DNA of 64,000 nt from Xenorhabdus miraniensis. GTDB taxonomy: Bacteria; Pseudomonadota; Gammaproteobacteria; Enterobacterales; Enterobacteriaceae. Position 1 is the first letter of the stretch. The number at the start of each line of letters is the position of its first letter. The notes under the pieces are model-generated. The model was not told the DNA's origin, ran no database searches, and was given only the letters and a program-made list of their open reading frames with translations. The position numbers and the translations under genes are program-made. Shown here piece by piece: positions 60,765 to 64,000 of the stretch. The stretch covers positions 75,598 through 139,597 of the forward strand of contig NZ_NITZ01000015.1 of the NCBI RefSeq assembly GCF_002632615.1. The letters run 5' to 3'.

Positions 60765-62385
60765 AATGCTTAATTACATAAAGATCTTTTGTTGATATCC
60801 TGCCGATAAGATCGGCATAATAGCCGCCAATATAGGGTTTAACCAATACCGCAGTAACATAATAATAAACAGGGACAATAGGTGTATCTTTTTCCATAAT
60901 ATTGAGTGCCTGTTGAAAATCTTCTTTATTATTAGTTTCTCCAGCTTTGCGAATTAAATTATCAAAACCCTTATTAGAATAAAATGAAGTGTTATTTGTT
61001 TGATTTGTTGTAAATATATTTAAAAAAGACATTGGGTTATTATAATCTCCAATCCATCCAGCTCTGATAACATCAAATTTCCCCTGATGTTCATTATCCA
61101 ACATTACTTTCCATTCTTCGGATTGTATATTAACAATAACACCAAGATTCTTTTTCCACATCGAAGTTGCAGCAATAGCGATTTTCTTATGTAAATCTGA
61201 AGAGTTGTAAACTAAACTAAAAGAGAGGGGATGCTCTTTATTAAAGCCGGCTTCACTCAATAATTGCCTGGCTTTTTCGTTACGTTGAGATTGTGTCCAT
61301 GATGCGTAATCAGGTTGTTTGAATTTAAAACCACCAATGCCAGGAGGCAAAACTGTATAAGCAGGTATTTGCCCTTGGGCAACAACTTTATTAGCAATAA
61401 TGTTTCTATCCAAAGTAAGGTTTAATGCTTGTCGGACTCTAACATCACTAAACAGTGGTTTTTTATTATTAAACGCATAATAATATGTACTAAGTATCGG
61501 TGAAATATGAACTTGTGAGTTCACCTTTTGTTTTAATGATGCGAAAGATTCTAATGGGATCGTAAATGTAATATCTATCTCTCCAGCCAGATAACGGTTT
61601 AAATCTGAAACATCTGATGAAAGTGGAAGATAAGTCACTTTATTAATAACAGTGTTTTTATCATCCCAATAATAAGGATTTCTTACACCAACAATTTTTT
61701 CATTCACTTTCCACTCTGCTAATTTAAATGCACCACTAGAAACAAAAAATTCAGGTTGAGTCCATTTATCACCATACTTTTTAACGACTTTTTCGCTAAT
61801 CGGGGATGCAATATTGAAAGCTAACATTTGTAAAAAATACCCAACAGGTTTTTCTAGCGTTACCTCTAAGGTCGAATTATCTAACGCTTTGACACCTAGC
61901 TCTTCCGGTTTTTTCTTTCCTGCCATAATTTCTCTGCCATTCACAACAGAAGCATCAGCAAAATAACTACCATAAGGAGAAAGTGTTTTAGGATCAGTTA
62001 AACGCCGCCAGCTAAACACGACATCATTAGCTGTAATGGGTGTCCCATCAGACCATTTAATGCCTTTTCGTAAGTGGAAAATCCATGTTTTATTATCCTT
62101 CGTTTCCCAGCTTGCAGCCAGTTTGGGTATGATATTACCTTGTTTATCTGTGCCTACTAATGTATCAAAAAAATCATTGATAATATTTAGTGCTATATTA
62201 CCTTCAACCTTATCGACATCCAATGAAGCTGGCTCTGAACCATTATTGCGAACAATTTCTTGTTTTTCGGCCAATTGAGTATCTTGAGGAATAACCGCGC
62301 CATAAGAAAGCGTGATACTGCCTAGTGCCATAATTATAGAATAGATTAATATTCTAATTTCTTTATAGATAATTTTATTTAACAT
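60763..62385 (-). CDS. oppA: Oligopeptide ABC transporter substrate-binding protein, OppA/MppA type
   Basis: Periplasmic peptide-binding protein of 540 residues (E. coli OppA 543), SBP family 5. The ATG at 62385 is chosen because it has a GAGGG ribosome site and gives a signal peptide (hydrophobic ILIYSIIMALGSITLSYGA); an in-frame ATG 26 codons upstream gives an unlikely leader. Blocks seen: PKLAASWETKDNKTWIFHLRKGIKWSDGTPITANDVVFSW (about residues 80-120 of the mature form), VRQALNLTLDRNIIA, GWIGDYNNPMSFLN and the end LIGRISTKDLYVIKH. No oppBCDF genes are adjacent in the window. A paralog lies 1.1 kb away at 63529. Confidence 0.93.
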   Translation of the reverse strand: MLNKIIYKEIRILIYSIIMALGSITLSYGAVIPQDTQLAEKQEIVRNNGSEPASLDVDKVEGNIALNIINDFFDTLVGTDKQGNIIPKLAASWETKDNKTWIFHLRKGIKWSDGTPITANDVVFSWRRLTDPKTLSPYGSYFADASVVNGREIMAGKKKPEELGVKALDNSTLEVTLEKPVGYFLQMLAFNIASPISEKVVKKYGDKWTQPEFFVSSGAFKLAEWKVNEKIVGVRNPYYWDDKNTVINKVTYLPLSSDVSDLNRYLAGEIDITFTIPLESFASLKQKVNSQVHISPILSTYYYAFNNKKPLFSDVRVRQALNLTLDRNIIANKVVAQGQIPAYTVLPPGIGGFKFKQPDYASWTQSQRNEKARQLLSEAGFNKEHPLSFSLVYNSSDLHKKIAIAATSMWKKNLGVIVNIQSEEWKVMLDNEHQGKFDVIRAGWIGDYNNPMSFLNIFTTNQTNNTSFYSNKGFDNLIRKAGETNNKEDFQQALNIMEKDTPIVPVYYYVTAVLVKPYIGGYYADLIGRISTKDLYVIKH

Positions 62386-62906
62386 ATTATTTCCCTCTAT
62401 TGCTGTGATGTGGTTGTTATTATTGATAAAAAATTTATGCATATCTGATGAATGCATATCCATTTTACTCTCTCAAACAAATTTCGTAAGATACTAATTA
62501 CAAAAAGCTAACCAACTTAAGACATATTAACAAAGAAAAAATATATATTTTAACAATATCAATAAATTGAATTAAAACCAAAAAAAAAAAATTGATTTCA
62601 TGTTGAAAATATCTTCACTTATACTATGCTTTTAGTATAGGTCAAATCTAAAGCATCGACTATAAACATTGACACTCAATAGATTTCAATCTGTTGATTT
62701 TTAAAGATTTAATTCTATTGAATATAATTAGAAACAAGAAGTTATTCCATATTTATTATGGATAAAACACTTTATTAAATACAATCCATAAACATTATTT
62801 TTATTGTAAAATAATACATGAATTAAAATTCACCAATGAAAGTTTAGAAGTCATTATTTTTATCTCTATTCAATCCATTACTAAGAAAACACATAGGATG
62901 TATTTT
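62386..62906. other. Divergent promoter region between oppA and the Vap-like gene
   Basis: A+T-rich, no gene seen. A palindrome TATACTA-TGCTTT-TAGTATA (62620-62639) and a TTGACA at 62669-62674 are the only notable elements. No good -10 lies at the right distance from the latter. Confidence 0.35.
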
Positions 62907-63347
62907 ATGAAAAACGAATTTTCTACAGAAAATAGGTTAGCTGCTATCAAAAACCTCGAAAAAATCATGGATGGAAAACTTGACAAGGATATAATTAATG
63001 ATATTCAAGAAAAACTATTAATCTTCAGTATAGAACCTTATTTAGGTGAAGCACATATAGATAGCGCTATTTTTTACACAACACTGACATTATCTCTTGA
63101 TATTGGTAAAAAATTTCACGGAAAGTCTTGGGGTGTGGAGTCATTAGGCGAAACAACATATCATGGTGGTATACTGACAAGTGATTTTAATGAACTTATT
63201 ACAGAAAGTAAAAAATTTACTATGGCTGATACCGCTGGAGGAATATCCATACTATTTTTAACTTCATCGTTTAAACCTGTGGGATATTTTGAAGGAATTG
63301 GATTACCAATGATAGGTGCAGCGGCTGGTAGTGGCAGTTGGTCTTAA
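62907..63347 (+). CDS. Vap-family (Rhodococcus equi VapA-like) protein
   Basis: 146 residues from the ATG preceded by AGGA at 8 bases (an ATG at 62898 would add three). The C-terminal 95 residues resemble the Vap core barrel of Rhodococcus equi. IDSAIFYTTLTLSLDIGKKF aligns with the first strands, GGILTSDFNELI with GTLFTSDLQRL, ILFLTSSFKPVGYFEGIG with INFFDSSGGFLGHVQAG, and the end AAAGSGSWS with GGGSGSW. VapA is a secreted virulence factor that perturbs phagolysosome membranes and pH. No signal peptide is visible here; the N-terminal 50 residues are helical and charged. The family match is from memory of the sequences, without a search. Confidence 0.65.
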   Translation: MKNEFSTENRLAAIKNLEKIMDGKLDKDIINDIQEKLLIFSIEPYLGEAHIDSAIFYTTLTLSLDIGKKFHGKSWGVESLGETTYHGGILTSDFNELITESKKFTMADTAGGISILFLTSSFKPVGYFEGIGLPMIGAAAGSGSWS

Positions 63348-63428
63348 TCAATTTAAAACCATTATCTTGTATATATAAAAACATTACCAATGTTAGCAGG
63401 GAATTTATGCAGTTTCTATATTTTTTCT

Positions 63429-63463
63429 TTTCAAGCTGCAACTTTATCAGATGCAGCTTGAAA
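63429..63463 (+). terminator. Terminator after the Vap-like gene
   Basis: TTTCAAGCTGCA (63429-63440) pairs perfectly with TGCAGCTTGAAA (63452-63463) around 11 nt, then CTTATTAT. It lies 81 bases after the Vap-like stop. Confidence 0.6.
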
Positions 63464-63495
63464 CTTATTATGGCTTTAGCCATAAATAATAATAA

Positions 63496-63509
63496 CCTGC
63501 CAAAGCAGG
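63496..63509 (-). terminator. Hairpin after the second oppA gene
   Basis: CCTGC-CAAA-GCAGG. On the minus strand it is followed by TTATTATTATTTATG, so it fits as a terminator for the oppA paralog, whose stop is at 63529. Confidence 0.45.
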
Positions 63510-63528
63510 CTCTCAACCGTATACATAC

Positions 63529-64000
63529 CTAATGTTCAATAACATAAAGATCTTTTGTGAAATATTCTCCCCTTGTGTTAGCATGAAAACCACCAACATA
63601 AGGTTTAACCATATTATGATTAACATAAAAATAGATAGGAATAATAGGCAATTCTTTTGTTAATATATCAGATGCCTTCTGATAAAAGTCTTTATCATTA
63701 GTTTCAGACACTTTTTCTAATAATTGATCAAATTCATCATTTGTATATAGAGATGTATTTTTTACTTGCTTAGATGAAAATAACGATAAGAACGTCATCG
63801 GACTATCATAATCCGCGGCCCATGCCCGCCGGATAACATCAAATTTCCCTTGGTGCATATTATCTAACATGACTTTCCATTCCTGATTCTGCAAGACAGC
63901 GTTTACACCAAGATTTTTTTTCCACATTGAGCTAACCGCAATGGCAATTTTTTTATGTCCTTCCTGCGTGTTATAAAGCAGATTAAAAGTAAGCGGGTTA
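63529..64000 (-). CDS. oppA: Oligopeptide-binding protein, OppA paralog, 3' part
   Basis: The frame is open to the window end, so the C-terminal 157 residues are seen; the rest lies beyond 64000. The visible part (HKKIAIAVSSMWKKNLGVNA, EWKVMLDNMHQGKFDVIRRAW, and the end GEYFTKDLYVIEH) is clearly homologous to the C-terminus of the OppA at 60763-62385, with the same length and end. The two are tandem paralogs in the same direction, separated by the Vap-like gene. They may differ in peptide preference. Confidence 0.92.
   Translation of the reverse strand, partial: NPLTFNLLYNTQEGHKKIAIAVSSMWKKNLGVNAVLQNQEWKVMLDNMHQGKFDVIRRAWAADYDSPMTFLSLFSSKQVKNTSLYTNDEFDQLLEKVSETNDKDFYQKASDILTKELPIIPIYFYVNHNMVKPYVGGFHANTRGEYFTKDLYVIEH

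Overview
The window is a chromosomal segment from a gamma-proteobacterium of the Morganellaceae, most likely Xenorhabdus or Photorhabdus. The conserved genes follow the enterobacterial order around E. coli minutes 9-10 (cyoABCDE-yajR-yajQ-panE-yajL-thiI-xseB-ispA-dxs, then pgpA-thiL-nusB-ribH-ribD-nrdR, secF-secD-yajC-tgt-queA-acpH, brnQ, phoR-phoB, sbcD-sbcC). The accessory genes point to an insect-associated relative: paired PAS4-LuxR solos, ERIC-type repeats, duplicated oppA and small biosynthetic clusters. The genus is an inference; no rRNA is present. I saw no tRNA, CRISPR array, prophage or transposase gene.

Layout. 1-638: 3' part of a Tsx-family outer-membrane channel. 828-5816: cytochrome bo3 oxidase operon with an ArcA-like box and a strong terminator. 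5.9-14.6 kb: core genes for transport, pantothenate, thiamine/tRNA thiolation and the isoprenoid trio xseB-ispA-dxs. 14.8-27.5 kb: first accessory block, inserted between dxs and pgpA. It holds a four-gene putative modified amino-acid or dipeptide cluster (KamA-like radical SAM enzyme, ATP-grasp ligase, Fe/2OG dioxygenase, MFS exporter), two PAS4-LuxR regulators, a LacI repressor with an NhaC antiporter, and a pyroglutamate module (DUF969-DUF979-pcp). 27.6-38.7 kb: minus-strand core genes pgpA to queA, with a relBE toxin-antitoxin pair between tgt and queA. 38.8-51.4 kb: acpH, a 2-Cys peroxiredoxin, ggt, brnQ, phoBR and sbcDC.

51.4-64 kb: second accessory block, visibly A+T-rich, downstream of sbcC. 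It starts with an ERIC-like repeat and then a one-direction cluster: a 21-codon peptide gene with a good Shine-Dalgarno and a following hairpin, a beta-propeller protein, a three-gene ABC-2 exporter, an NADPH-dependent FMN reductase-like flavoprotein, a dedicated GTP cyclohydrolase II, a canonical WD40 protein and a formylglycine-generating-enzyme-like protein. GTP cyclohydrolase II plus WD-repeat protein plus FGE-like protein is the combination of the toxoflavin genes toxB-toxC-toxD. The toxA methyltransferase and toxE deaminase are absent here, while a peptide gene, a flavoprotein and an ABC exporter are added. My best reading is an undescribed GTP-derived (azapteridine- or pyrimidine-type) metabolite pathway, possibly peptide-linked. 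This is the main discovery candidate.

The block ends with two oppA paralogs on the minus strand flanking a small plus-strand gene whose product resembles the Rhodococcus equi Vap (VapA) virulence proteins, which is unusual for a Gram-negative bacterium.

Functional links: phoBR has a Pho-box-like element upstream; secDF-yajC and tgt keep their operon order, but tgt is separated from queA by relBE; many operons end in clear hairpins. Several short tandem duplications of about 15-20 bp lie at or near gene ends (queA, ggt, phoB-phoR, yajC-tgt).
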